From: Cystobacter fuscus DSM 2262
GTDB lineage: Bacteria > Myxococcota > Myxococcia > Myxococcales > Myxococcaceae
Reading direction: 5' to 3'
Length of the DNA: 64,000 nucleotides
Assembly (NCBI RefSeq): GCF_000335475.2
Contig: NZ_ANAH02000013.1
Span: forward strand, 248,001 to 312,000
The notes below the pieces were generated by a model that saw only the letters and a list, made by a program, of their open reading frames with translations, was not told the DNA's origin and did no database searches. A program made the position numbers and the translations under genes. Each line of letters starts with the position of its first letter. Position 1 is the first letter of the stretch. Of this stretch, positions 15,397 to 23,955 are shown one piece after another.

Positions 15397-17186
15397 CGCG
15401 GGCGGCCGCCTCCCGCCTCTCCCCGAGGGGCGGGTGGAGCGGCGGCCTGTTGACGGCGTGGCACCTCCAGGCCGTAGCCGAAGGTGAGCCGGCCCAGGTC
15501 CACGGGCAGCCGGCCCGGCGTGCCAATCTCCCCGAAGAGCGCGGCCGCGGCGGCCTCGGTGGCGGTGGGTTGGTACGAGTAGACGGCGAGCACCGCGCGG
15601 GCCGCGGTGGCTCGCTCGGCCAGGTAGGGCAGGCCCATGGACACGAGCACCACGGGGCGCCCGAGCGAGGCGGCCAGGGTGACGAGCTCCAGCTGGCGCG
15701 AGTTGATCATCCCCACCACCACCACGTCCGACTGGAGCGCGAGGGCGCGGGCCCGCTGCCGCATGCGCGCGCGCTGGGCCCGCGAGGGCCAGGCGGGCAC
15801 GTCCAACACCCGGGCGCCCGGCATCCGCTCCCGGATGGCCTGCCCGAGCGAGTCCTCGGCGGTGAGGACGCCCAGGCGCACGCCGGAGGGCAGGGGGAAG
15901 TGCTCGCCGTCGGTGCGCAGCAGGGTGACGGCGGCGCGGGCGATGCGGTGGGCCACCTCCTCGTGCTCGGCCGAGCGCGGGGTAGCCAGACGCTCCTCCA
16001 CGGGGAGGGGCGGGGTGAACAGCCCCCGGCGCACCTTGGTGGCGAGGATGTGACGCACCGCTTCATCCAGGCGGGCGGCGGACAGCTCGCCACTGCGCAC
16101 CGCGGACAGGAGCGCCGCGTGCACCTCTCGCTTCTTCTCCGCGTGCCAGGGCACGAGCACCATGTCCGCGCCGGCGTTCACCGCCAGCACCGCCGCCTGA
16201 CCCACGCCGTAGCGTCGGGCGATGGGCTCCATCTCCAATTCGTCGGTGAGGACCAGACCCTGGAAGTCGAGCCGCTCGCGCAAGAGGCCGCGCAGCACCT
16301 GGGGGTGGACGGTGGCGGGCGCGTCGTCTCCGGTGAGGGCGGGCACGGCGACGTGCGCGGTCATCAACCCGTCCAGCCCCTCGCGGATGACGGCCCGGAA
16401 GGGCTCCATCTGGGCGAGCACCTCCTCGCGCGACTCGAGCATGACGGGCAGCGCGTGGTGGCTGTCGGCGTCCGTGGCGCCATGGCCGGGGAAGTGCTTG
16501 GCCACGGTGACGAGCCCCGCGTCCTGCTGGCCGCGCACGAAGGCGCGCCCCAGCTCGGACACGAGGGGAATCGAGTCTCCATAGGAGCGGCTGCCGATGA
16601 CGGGGTTGCGCGGGTTGAGGTTGACGTCCAGCACGGGGGCCAGGTTCATGTTGAAGCCCAGCCGCCGCAGGTCCTCCGCCTGGGCATGCCCCGCCGCGTA
16701 GGCGAGCCGCGCCGAGCGCGTGGCTCCCAGCGCCATGTTGCCCGGCAACACCACCACGTCGTCCTTCACCCGCACGACGTTGCCCCCCTCCTGGTCCAGC
16801 GCGAGGAAGGGGGGGATGCCATCGGAGAGCAGCTCGCGCAGGTCCTGGTTGAGCCGGGCCACCTGCTGGCCGTCCGAGATGTTGTGCTTGAAGAGGCAGA
16901 CGCCCCCCACCCGGTGGCCGCGCACCAGCGCCTCCACGGCGCCATCCACCTCGCGCCCCCCGATGCCCACCATCATCACTTGTCCCACCTTGTCCTCGAC
17001 GGAGAGGCGGGCGAGCAGCCGTTCCACCTCGTCGGCGAGCGCGTCCACCGGGACGGGGACGACGAGGGGGAGCGCGGGCGGCGGGGGAGGGGGGGCGGGG
17101 GCCCGGCGCGGGGCTGGCGCCACGGTACACGCCCCCAGCAGCAGGGCGAGGGGGAGCGCGAGGGCGTGCGGGGGCCGGAGGGACAC
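15393..17186 (-). CDS. nagZ: Beta-N-acetylhexosaminidase (glycoside hydrolase family 3), lipoprotein
   Basis: 597 residues from a GTG at 17186, chosen because it opens a lipoprotein signal peptide (VSLRPPHALALPLALLLGAC, lipobox LLGAC). A Pro-rich linker is followed by the GH3 domain. Key motifs are KVGQVMMVGIGG, FLALDQEGGNVVRV, KHFPGHGATDADSH (the NagZ KH(F/I)PGHG loop with the His general acid/base region) and VLTDELEMEPI, where the Asp of TDELEM is the nucleophile. A ~200-residue C-terminal GH3 C-like domain follows, longer than enterobacterial NagZ. It should cleave GlcNAc-containing muropeptides or chitin fragments at the envelope. It converges with hpf (4-bp overlap) and diverges from ptsN. 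Confidence 0.85.
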   Translation of the reverse strand: MSLRPPHALALPLALLLGACTVAPAPRRAPAPPPPPPALPLVVPVPVDALADEVERLLARLSVEDKVGQVMMVGIGGREVDGAVEALVRGHRVGGVCLFKHNISDGQQVARLNQDLRELLSDGIPPFLALDQEGGNVVRVKDDVVVLPGNMALGATRSARLAYAAGHAQAEDLRRLGFNMNLAPVLDVNLNPRNPVIGSRSYGDSIPLVSELGRAFVRGQQDAGLVTVAKHFPGHGATDADSHHALPVMLESREEVLAQMEPFRAVIREGLDGLMTAHVAVPALTGDDAPATVHPQVLRGLLRERLDFQGLVLTDELEMEPIARRYGVGQAAVLAVNAGADMVLVPWHAEKKREVHAALLSAVRSGELSAARLDEAVRHILATKVRRGLFTPPLPVEERLATPRSAEHEEVAHRIARAAVTLLRTDGEHFPLPSGVRLGVLTAEDSLGQAIRERMPGARVLDVPAWPSRAQRARMRQRARALALQSDVVVVGMINSRQLELVTLAASLGRPVVLVSMGLPYLAERATAARAVLAVYSYQPTATEAAAAALFGEIGTPGRLPVDLGRLTFGYGLEVPRRQQAAAPPAPRGEAGGGRPR

Positions 17187-17358
17187 GTTCCCATGGAGAC
17201 TAGACGAGCCCTTCCACCCCCTCCATCTTCCGGCCGCCGAAGCACGGGAACACACGAAGACGGACAAGGAGTTGCGAAGGAGGGCATGCGACCCTTGCGC
17301 GAATGAAGGGCCAGGAGTAATTGCCCGCGCAGGGAGCGCCACCGCCGGGAGCGCCAGC

Positions 17359-17820
17359 TTGCGAATCTCCGAGTTCCTCAGCCCACCAGCCGTCGTCTCG
17401 GACCTCAAGGCCCGCGACAAGCAAGAGGTGTTGCGCGAATTGAGCGCGGCACTCTCCCATGCCCATCCGACCCTGAAGGCCGAGCGGCTGGTGGAGGTGC
17501 TGCGCGAGCGCGAGAAGCTCGGCTCCACCGGCATCGGCGAGGGCGTGGCCATTCCCCACGGCAAGCTGCCGGGGCTCGGCCAGCTCGTGGCCGCCTTCGG
17601 CGTGTCCCGTCAGGGCGTCGACTTCGAGGCCATCGACGGCAAGTCCACGCACCTCTTCTTCGCCCTGGTGGCCCCGGAGAACAGCGCGGGCGTGCACCTC
17701 AAGGCCCTCGCGCGGATCTCGCGTCTCTTCAAAAATCCGCGCTTCCGCGCCTCCATCCTCGAAGCGTCCAGCGTCGAGGCCATTCACGCCCTCATCGTGC
17801 AGGAAGACGCTCGGCCCTGA
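17359..17820 (+). CDS. ptsN: Nitrogen-type PTS EIIA protein (PtsN)
   Basis: 153 residues. PTS_EIIA_2 domain with the phospho-accepting His67 in GVAIPHGK. The N-terminus LRISEFLSPPAVVSDLKARDKQEVL matches the usual MRI..LL.P..V...L...DK..VL opening. This fixes the start at the TTG 17359, which has GGGAG seven bases before it. Nitrogen-type EIIA is the end of a regulatory phosphorelay (PtsP-PtsO-PtsN) affecting potassium, nitrogen and sigma-54-linked processes rather than sugar uptake. The other relay partners are not in the window. It follows rpoN and hpf at a distance, with nagZ between. Confidence 0.9.
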   Translation: MRISEFLSPPAVVSDLKARDKQEVLRELSAALSHAHPTLKAERLVEVLREREKLGSTGIGEGVAIPHGKLPGLGQLVAAFGVSRQGVDFEAIDGKSTHLFFALVAPENSAGVHLKALARISRLFKNPRFRASILEASSVEAIHALIVQEDARP

Positions 17821-17843
17821 GGGGCCGTGGTAGGCTGGCGGGG

Positions 17844-18719
17844 ATGGATCTGGTCCTTCGGCCGGTCAACGACCGCTTCTTCCATGAGCACGTGCTGTCC
17901 TTCTTGTCCCTCGCGATGAGTGACTCGGCCAGCGCATTGCAAACCCTGCTGGGGCAGCTCGACGACGGCGAATCGAGCCTCCTGGCGGGCAAGCTGCTCG
18001 CCTCGCACATCGGCGGCGGGCTCGGGGGCGTGGAGCAGACGTCCTGGGTGGCGCTGGTGGACAGGCTCACGCGGATGCAGTGGGCGCCTGGTTCCTCGGG
18101 CTGGCGGGTGCTCGGCGAGCACGCGGGCTATGTGGGGGACTGGGACGAGGCCCTGCACCTGGCGCTGATGTTGGAGGATCCCTCCTATCCCTACGCCCAG
18201 GCGCGCGCCTCGCATGGCCGGCGCGAGGGCTTCCGGCGCTACCCGGTGGCGGACCTGGGACTCGCGTCGTTGATTGGCGGCCAGTGGGAGCCCTTCCCCT
18301 CCTTCCCACCGGATCGCGTCTTCTCCACCCTGGGGCGGGGCGAGTACGCGTCGCGCCAGCAGTATGCCTTCGCGGACTGGGCGTGGCGGCCGGCGAGCAC
18401 GGTGGCGCAATGGAGCGCGCAGCTGGAGTCCAAGCTGGAGCGACTGCTGGAGCGCGAGCACGAGCGGCTCGAGTCGGCGCGGCCTCCGGAGTGGGAGGCG
18501 GTGCGGGCCTGGTTGTTGGGCCACTCCACCGAGTGTCCGGCGCTGTCGGAGCCGCTGGCGGGGCCTCAGGGCGGCGCGTGGGTGGAGCGCATCGGCCTCT
18601 TGGCGGCGCTCGTGCGCGAGGCGGCCCGGGAGGAAGCGGGCCTGGTGGCGCACGTGATTCGCCCGCTCAACGAGGCGCCGGAAGGGGAGCCTTCGGAGGA
18701 GTCTCCAGCAGGATCGTGA
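17844..18719 (+). CDS. Uncharacterised protein, 291 aa
   Basis: I do not recognise a family. Soluble, Leu/Glu/Trp-rich, with no signal or membrane segment. Notable stretches are [16 protein letters not shown] at the N-terminus, a Trp/Phe-rich centre ([17 protein letters not shown]) and a helical [21 protein letters not shown] region. It starts 23 bp after ptsN, so the two may be cotranscribed. Its 3' end overlaps the convergent dtd gene by 53 bp. It is probably a lineage-specific gene; strong third-position GC bias supports coding. Confidence 0.7.
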   Translation: MDLVLRPVNDRFFHEHVLSFLSLAMSDSASALQTLLGQLDDGESSLLAGKLLASHIGGGLGGVEQTSWVALVDRLTRMQWAPGSSGWRVLGEHAGYVGDWDEALHLALMLEDPSYPYAQARASHGRREGFRRYPVADLGLASLIGGQWEPFPSFPPDRVFSTLGRGEYASRQQYAFADWAWRPASTVAQWSAQLESKLERLLEREHERLESARPPEWEAVRAWLLGHSTECPALSEPLAGPQGGAWVERIGLLAALVREAAREEAGLVAHVIRPLNEAPEGEPSEESPAGS

Positions 18720-19134
18720 CGGGGCCGTCGTTGACGAGCGCCACCTTCATGTCCGCGGCGAAGACGCCGGTGCCCACGGTGAGGCCGCGGGCGCGCAGCA
18801 CCTCGCACACGCGCTCGTAGAGCGCCTTGGCCCCCACCGGCTCCATGGCCTCGATGAAGCTGGGCCGGCGGCCCTTGCGCGCATCGCCATAGAGGGTGAA
18901 CTGGCTGACGACGATGAGCTGGCGCGAGGTGTCCTCCAGCGACAGGTTCATCTTGCCCGCGGCGTCCTCGAAGATGCGCAGGGTGGCGAGCTTGTCCGCC
19001 ATCCATGCCACCTCCGCCTCGCTGTCGCCCTGGCCCACGCCGAGCAGCACCAGCAGCCCCGGTCCCATCTGACTCACGCGCTCGCCCGCCACCGTGACGG
19101 AGGCCTCGAGCACCCGCTGCACCACTGCCTTCAT
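18667..19134 (-). CDS. dtd: D-aminoacyl-tRNA deacylase
   Basis: 155 residues, the family length. Dtd hydrolyses D-amino acids (and glycine mischarged on tRNA-Ala) from tRNA. Both active-site signatures are present: [17 protein letters not shown] (SQFTL) and [11 protein letters not shown] (NxGPVT type, here NDGPVT), plus the cross-subunit Gly-cisPro element. The start [15 protein letters not shown] is standard. The last 53 bp overlap the oppositely oriented gene at 17844-18719. Confidence 0.95.
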   Translation of the reverse strand: MKAVVQRVLEASVTVAGERVSQMGPGLLVLLGVGQGDSEAEVAWMADKLATLRIFEDAAGKMNLSLEDTSRQLIVVSQFTLYGDARKGRRPSFIEAMEPVGAKALYERVCEVLRARGLTVGTGVFAADMKVALVNDGPVTILLETPPKAPLPAPR

Positions 19135-19164
19135 CGTGCCTCTCCTTCCCTCGCGCGGCGCGGC

Positions 19165-19617
19165 TCAGCGCACCATGTCGACATGGGGGATGCCGTCCTC
19201 GTCGTAGACGTCGCTCATCACCCGGAAGCCGAAGTCCTCGTAGAAGGCGCGCAGGTGGTTCTGGGCGCCGATGCGGATGGGCACGCGCGGGTAGCGCGCC
19301 TCGATGAAGTCGATCCCCTTCTGCACCAGCACCCGGCCATGACCATGACTCCGCGCCTCGGGGGCGACCACCACCCGGCCCAGGCTCGCCTGCGGGTACT
19401 TCGTCTTGGGGGGCAGCACGCGCAGGTAGGCCGCGAGCCAGGGCGCCTCCGGCTGGTCCTCCATCCCGAGCAGGTGGTAGGCGCTCCGGTCATAGCCATC
19501 CGCGTCCAGATAGATGGAGCGCTGCTCCACCACGAACACCTGCTGGCGCAGCTCGAGCGCCAGGTACAGCTCGTCGGGCGTCAGCTCCGCGAAGTTCTTC
19601 CACTTCCACGTCAGCAT
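19165..19617 (-). CDS. ElaA-family GNAT acetyltransferase
   Basis: 150 residues from ATG 19617, which follows AGGAGAGCC. ElaA-type motifs: ELTPDELYLALELRQQVFVVEQRSIYLDADGYD, LRVLPPKTKYPQASLGRVVVAPEARSHGHGRVL (acetyl-CoA pyrophosphate loop R-x-x-G/H-x-G) and IGAQNHLRAFYEDFGFRVMSDVYDEDGIPHVDM. The YEDFGF...EDGIPH ending is the family hallmark. Predicted to acetylate a small amine or protein; the substrate is unknown. It lies ten bases after the end of the upstream ABC permease gene on the same strand, so it may be the last gene of that operon. Confidence 0.88.
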   Translation of the reverse strand: MLTWKWKNFAELTPDELYLALELRQQVFVVEQRSIYLDADGYDRSAYHLLGMEDQPEAPWLAAYLRVLPPKTKYPQASLGRVVVAPEARSHGHGRVLVQKGIDFIEARYPRVPIRIGAQNHLRAFYEDFGFRVMSDVYDEDGIPHVDMVR

Positions 19618-19627
19618 GGCTCTCCTG

Positions 19628-20446
19628 TCATCGGCGTTCCGCATGCCGGGGATCTAACCTATCGCGCACCGCGTCGCCGAGCAGGTGAAAGCCGAGCACC
19701 GCGAGCGCCAGGGCGAGTCCGGGAAAGAGCGCGACATGGGGCGCCACGAGGAGGTACTGGGTGCCCTGATCCACCAGCGCTCCCCAGGAAGGTGTCCCCG
19801 GCGGCGCGCCGAGTCCGAGGAAGCTGAGCGAGGACTCGGCGAGGAGGGTGCCCGGCAGGGCGGAGGTGGCCTGGATGAGCAGTGGTCCCGCGGCATTGGG
19901 CAGCAGGTGGTACCAGAGGATGCGCGCGTCGCTGGCCCCGAGCGCACGCGCGGCCTGCACGTAGTCGCGCTCGCGCAGGGTGAGCACCTGGGCGCGCGCC
20001 AGCCGGGCGTAACCGGTCCACCCGGTGAGGCTCAAGGCGAGCACGACATGCGCGAGCGAGGGCCCGAGCACGGCGGTGAGGAAGAGCGCGAGCAGCAGGC
20101 CGGGAAAGGCGAGCAGCACGTCGGTCAGGCGCATGAGCACCTCGTCCACGAGCCCACCCACCCAGCCGGCGATCCCTCCGAGCACGGTGCCCACCGCGGC
20201 CGAGAGCGCCACGGTGAAGACGGCGACGGTGAGCGACAGGCGGGCGCCGTGGAGCACGTGGGTGAGCAGATCAATCCCATTCTCCCCCGCGCCCAGGGGG
20301 TGGCCAGGGCCGGGCGGGGACAGCTCGGCGGCCAGGTCGAGGGCCTCGGGCGACGAGGGACTGAGCACGGGGGCCAGCAGCGCGGCGAGCACGAGCGTGC
20401 CCGTGACGGCGAGGCCCAGGCGTCCTCCGGGGGACAGCCGCCTCAT
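19628..20446 (-). CDS. ABC importer permease, OppC/DppC type
   Basis: 272 residues. One N-terminal helix, a periplasmic loop containing HPLGAGENGIDLLTHVLHGARLSL (the DxxGRD/GxNGxDLL region of OppC-like permeases), then five more helices. The ATPase-coupling EAA loop is YVQAARALGASDARILWYHLLPNAAGPLL, and the family ending is LAESSLSFLGLGAPPGTPSWGALV. ATG 20446 overlaps the oppB-like stop (ATGA). It forms a heterodimeric inner-membrane channel with the neighbour for peptide or similar uptake. ATPase genes are absent here, so they must lie elsewhere. Confidence 0.9.
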   Translation of the reverse strand: MRRLSPGGRLGLAVTGTLVLAALLAPVLSPSSPEALDLAAELSPPGPGHPLGAGENGIDLLTHVLHGARLSLTVAVFTVALSAAVGTVLGGIAGWVGGLVDEVLMRLTDVLLAFPGLLLALFLTAVLGPSLAHVVLALSLTGWTGYARLARAQVLTLRERDYVQAARALGASDARILWYHLLPNAAGPLLIQATSALPGTLLAESSLSFLGLGAPPGTPSWGALVDQGTQYLLVAPHVALFPGLALALAVLGFHLLGDAVRDRLDPRHAERR

Positions 20447-21354
20447 GCGCGCCTCCGCAGCCGGGGGTCGGCGAGCGTGTAGGCCATGTCGGTGAGCGCG
20501 TTGACGAGCAGGAAGCAGCCGGTGAAGACGAGCACGGTGGCGCGCACGGTGTTGTAGTCGCGCCGCTCGATGGCGGACAGCAGCAGGGTGCCCATGCCGG
20601 GCCAGGCGAACACCTTCTCGGTGACGATGGCCCCGCCCAGCAGGGCGCCGAGCTCGAGCCCCAGCACGGTGAGCAGCGGCAGGAGGGCATTGCGCAGGGC
20701 GTGGCGCCAGAGCACGCGCCGGGCGCTGAGTCCCTGGGCCCGGGCGACGGTGACGTAGTCCTCGCGCAGTGCTTCCAGGAGGCTCGCGCGCGTCATGCGC
20801 GCGAGGAAGGCGGCGAGCGCGGTGCCCAGCGTGAAGGCGGGCAGCACGAGGTGGCGCCAGGAGCCCGCGCCGGACACGGGCAGCCAGTCGAGTCTCAGGG
20901 AGAAGACGAGCAGCAGCACGGGCCCGAGCCAGAAGCGTGGGAGCGCCACGCCCGCCACCGCCGCGCTCATGGCCGCGGCATCCACCCACGTGCCCTGGCG
21001 CGACGCGGCGAGCACCCCGAGCGGAAGCGCCAGCACGACCGCCACGCCCAGCGCCGCGAGCGCGAGCACCAGGGTGAAGGGCAGGGCCGCGCCAATGGCG
21101 GGCATCACCTTCTTCTGGAAGGGGGGCAGCGAGGTGCGCAGCTCGCCGGTGAACAAGTCTCGCGTGAAGTGCCAGAGCTGCACGGGGATGGGCTCGTCGA
21201 GGCCCACCGCGCGGCGCAGCGCCTCGCGGTCCACCTGCGTGGCCTGCTCGCCGAGCATCACGTCGATGGGGTCTCCCGGCACGAGGTGGAGGAAGAGCGA
21301 GACGAGCAGCAGCGCGCCCACGCCCGAGAGCAGCGTGGAGAAGAGCCTCCTCAT
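20443..21354 (-). CDS. ABC importer permease, OppB/DppB type
   Basis: 303 residues, six membrane helices. The N-terminus MRRLFSTLLSGVGALLLVSLFLHLVPGDPIDVMLGEQ contains the GDP(I/A) loop diagnostic of OppB/DppB. The EAA loop is EDYVTVARAQGLSARRVLWRHALRNALLPLLTVLG, and it ends with MGTLLLSAIERRDYNTV...TDMAYTLADPRLR. Start is ATG 21354, overlapping the binding-protein stop by four bases; the end overlaps the OppC-like start. The tight chain of three overlapping frames shows a single operon. Confidence 0.92.
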   Translation of the reverse strand: MRRLFSTLLSGVGALLLVSLFLHLVPGDPIDVMLGEQATQVDREALRRAVGLDEPIPVQLWHFTRDLFTGELRTSLPPFQKKVMPAIGAALPFTLVLALAALGVAVVLALPLGVLAASRQGTWVDAAAMSAAVAGVALPRFWLGPVLLLVFSLRLDWLPVSGAGSWRHLVLPAFTLGTALAAFLARMTRASLLEALREDYVTVARAQGLSARRVLWRHALRNALLPLLTVLGLELGALLGGAIVTEKVFAWPGMGTLLLSAIERRDYNTVRATVLVFTGCFLLVNALTDMAYTLADPRLRRRA

Positions 21355-22910
21355 GGCCCCACCTGGCGGGCACGCGCGAGCGGGGTGAAGAAGCCATGGG
21401 GGCTCGGCTCGAAGTCCTGGAGGCGCCGGGAGACGACGGCCACCGAGTCCTCGTGCCACAAGGGCACCACGGGGACGAGTGTGTCCAGGCGCTCCTGGGC
21501 CCGGGCGTAGAGGCGCAGGCGCTCGGGGGTGGTGACGCGGCTGGCCTCGTCGAGCAGGGCGTCGAGCGCCGCGTCCTCCAGCGCGCCTCGGTTGAGCCCG
21601 CCGAAGTGGTTCTTCTCCGAGGGCACGTTGGCCGAGTGGTACGCGCCGCGCATCAGGTCCGGCTCGACGACGGAGGCCCACTTGAGGGTGAAGAGCTCGA
21701 AGTTGCCCCGGCGCACGTCGTTGAAGAAGGTGGCGAACTCGAGCGAGCGCACCTCCACGGCCACGCCGCCGAGGCCCAGTTGCTCGCGCAGCACGAGCGC
21801 GATGGAGCGGCGCAGCCGGTCGGTGCTCGTCTTGAGCTGGAGCGTGAGCCGGGGAGCGCCTCCGGGGCCGTCCGGATCCGGGTAGCCCGCCTCGTCGAGC
21901 AGCCGGGCCGCCTCCTCGGGGGCATGACGGCAGCCGGCGACGGGCGCCCAGGCCCAGTTGGTGCGCGGCAGCAGACCCTGGGCGGGTTGGGCGAGGCCGT
22001 GCAGCTTGTAGGTGACGAGCGGCTCCACGTCGATGAGCTGGCAGAGGGCGCGGCGCACGCGCGCGTCGGCGAGGGCCCCCTCGCGCAGGTTCATGCCCAG
22101 GTAGGCGAGGCCCGTGCCCGGCCGGGTGAGCACGCGCAGGGAAGGCTCGCGCTCCAGGGTGGGCAGGGTGGCGGGGGAGAGCGCGTTGAGCACGAGGTCC
22201 GCGCGGCCCTTGAGCAGCTCCAGCACGCGTGTCGTCTCGTCGCGCACCACGCGGAAGTGCAGCCGGGGGATGGCGGGCGCGCCCCGGAAGTAGCCCGCGA
22301 AGGGCACGAGCGTCAGGTGTTCCTCGTCCGGCTGGGACTCGAAGCGGAAGGGGCCGGCGCCCACCGGGGAAGCGTCCTGGGCCTGCTTGAAGGCGGCCGA
22401 CGCGCGCCGGGCCGGGAGGATGCCCAGGGACAGGTCCGCCAGCAGGGGCGCGAAGGGCTGGCGCAGGTGGAAGCGCACCGTGCGCGCGTTCTTCACCTCC
22501 ACCCACGCGAGCGCCGAGTAGCGCTCGGCCCGGGGGCTCGCGAGCGCGGGCTCCCTCACGCTGTCATAGGTGGCCTTCACGTCCCAGGCGGTGAGGGGGC
22601 CGCCGTCGTGGAAGGTGAGTCCCGGTCGCAGGGTGAACTCCACGAGCGTGGGGCTCAGCTCCTGGAAGGACTCGGCGAGGTCGGGCACGGGCCTGCCGCG
22701 GTCATCCACGGTGACGAGGCCAGGGGTGAGCAACTGGGACAGTCGCTGCCCCATCGCCGTGAGCGCGAGCCGGCTGTCGAGGCTGTCGGGTGGCGCCTCG
22801 ATGAGCACGGTGATGCCCTCGGGGGCGGGCTCGGCGCGGCAGCCGCTCCCGAGCGCCATGACGAGTGCCATGACGAGCCCCAGGTGGGCGGATCGGAGTG
22901 GCGGGGGCAT
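21351..22910 (-). CDS. ABC importer substrate-binding lipoprotein (SBP family 5)
   Basis: 519 residues. The signal peptide ends in a lipobox-like ALGSGC near residue 24, so it is probably membrane-anchored. It has the family-5 (OppA/DppA) solute-binding fold: ITVLIEAPPDSLDSRLA, LVEFTLRPGLTFHDGGPLTAWDVKATYDS, VGAGPFRFES, YLGMNLREGALADARVRRALCQLIDVEPL and KWASVVEPDLM. Family members bind peptides, nickel complexes or oligosaccharides; the ligand cannot be named. First gene of the three-gene importer operon. The promoter must lie in the 96-bp gap shared with the divergent SDR gene. Confidence 0.9.
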   Translation of the reverse strand: MPPPLRSAHLGLVMALVMALGSGCRAEPAPEGITVLIEAPPDSLDSRLALTAMGQRLSQLLTPGLVTVDDRGRPVPDLAESFQELSPTLVEFTLRPGLTFHDGGPLTAWDVKATYDSVREPALASPRAERYSALAWVEVKNARTVRFHLRQPFAPLLADLSLGILPARRASAAFKQAQDASPVGAGPFRFESQPDEEHLTLVPFAGYFRGAPAIPRLHFRVVRDETTRVLELLKGRADLVLNALSPATLPTLEREPSLRVLTRPGTGLAYLGMNLREGALADARVRRALCQLIDVEPLVTYKLHGLAQPAQGLLPRTNWAWAPVAGCRHAPEEAARLLDEAGYPDPDGPGGAPRLTLQLKTSTDRLRRSIALVLREQLGLGGVAVEVRSLEFATFFNDVRRGNFELFTLKWASVVEPDLMRGAYHSANVPSEKNHFGGLNRGALEDAALDALLDEASRVTTPERLRLYARAQERLDTLVPVVPLWHEDSVAVVSRRLQDFEPSPHGFFTPLARARQVGP

Positions 22911-23006
22911 GCAAGGCGTGTTGTGACACAGAACACGTCGTGCGCGTGCCCCTACCCGTGCTTGCGTCCGTCATTACTTTTCCCTTCTCACCAGAGGAGT
23001 GGGTCC

Positions 23007-23798
23007 ATGGACAAGGCAACGGGAGTGGCGCTCGTGACGGGCGGCAACCGGGGACTGGGGTTCGAGGTCTGCCGGCAGCTCGGTCAGCGGGGCATGCGGG
23101 TGTTGCTCTCGGCTCGGGACATCGCCGAGGGGGCCAAGGCCACCGCCGCGTTGCGTGAGGAGGGCCTCGAGGTGAGCTTCGAGCCCCTGGACGTCACCTC
23201 CGAGGAGAGCGTCGCCCAGCTCACGGATCGGCTCGCACGTCAGGAGCTGCGGCTCGCGGCGCTCGTCAACAACGCGGGCATCGCCCTGGAGGGCTTCAAC
23301 GCGGATGTCGTCGAGCGCACGCTCGCGGTGAACTTCACGGGCGCGTTGCGCGTCACCGAACACCTGCTGCCGCTCATGCGCGAACACGGCCGCATCGTCA
23401 TGGTGTCCAGTGGGATGGGCGCGCTGGAGGGCCTGCCACCCGCCCTGCGCCAGCGCATCGATCCTCCCCCCTCCAAGGACGCGCTGGTCGCCTGGGTGGA
23501 CGAGTTCGCCGCCGAGGTGCGCGCCGGTCAGTTCGAGCAGAAGGGTTGGCCGGGCTCGGCCTACCGCGTCTCGAAGCTGGGCCTCAACGCGCTTACCCGG
23601 CTACTGGCCGAGGAGTTGAAACCCCGGCGCGTGCTCGTCAACGCCGTCTGTCCGGGCTGGGTGCGCACGCGCATGGGTGGAGCCCGGGCCACGCGGGATG
23701 TGGAGCAGGGGGCCGACACCCTCGTGTGGGCGGCGCTCCTCCCTCCCGAGGGCCCCACCGGACGGTTCTTCCGGGATCGCCAGCCCATCGCCTGGTAG
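23007..23798 (+). CDS. SDR-family carbonyl reductase-like enzyme
   Basis: 263 residues. Cofactor motif VTGGNRGLGFEVCRQL (TGxxxGLG), LVNNAGIALEG (NNAG), Ser in MVSSGMGAL, and YRVSKLG (YxxxK). The ~40-residue insertion between the Ser and the Tyr (including WVDEFAAEVRAGQFEQKGWPGSA) and the CPGWVRTRMGG ending match the carbonyl reductase/SDR21C-like group seen in plants and some bacteria. Presumably reduces carbonyls with NADPH. ATG 23007 follows AGAGGAG. The frame is open well upstream but antisense to the binding-protein gene; that part is not coding. Confidence 0.85.
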   Translation: MDKATGVALVTGGNRGLGFEVCRQLGQRGMRVLLSARDIAEGAKATAALREEGLEVSFEPLDVTSEESVAQLTDRLARQELRLAALVNNAGIALEGFNADVVERTLAVNFTGALRVTEHLLPLMREHGRIVMVSSGMGALEGLPPALRQRIDPPPSKDALVAWVDEFAAEVRAGQFEQKGWPGSAYRVSKLGLNALTRLLAEELKPRRVLVNAVCPGWVRTRMGGARATRDVEQGADTLVWAALLPPEGPTGRFFRDRQPIAW

Positions 23799-23955
23799 CC
23801 GATTCCTTCTGCCCGGCGGTGGGCTCCTCACGTTGGGCAGCGATCAATTCCCGGCCCCGCGCGGGCATGCTTTGCCGCCTGGTGGAAGACCGGGCACCCC
23901 GGAGCTGGGGTGCTCGGGAGTGTCTCTCTTGCCGCCCCAGACTCCCCCTTTCATA

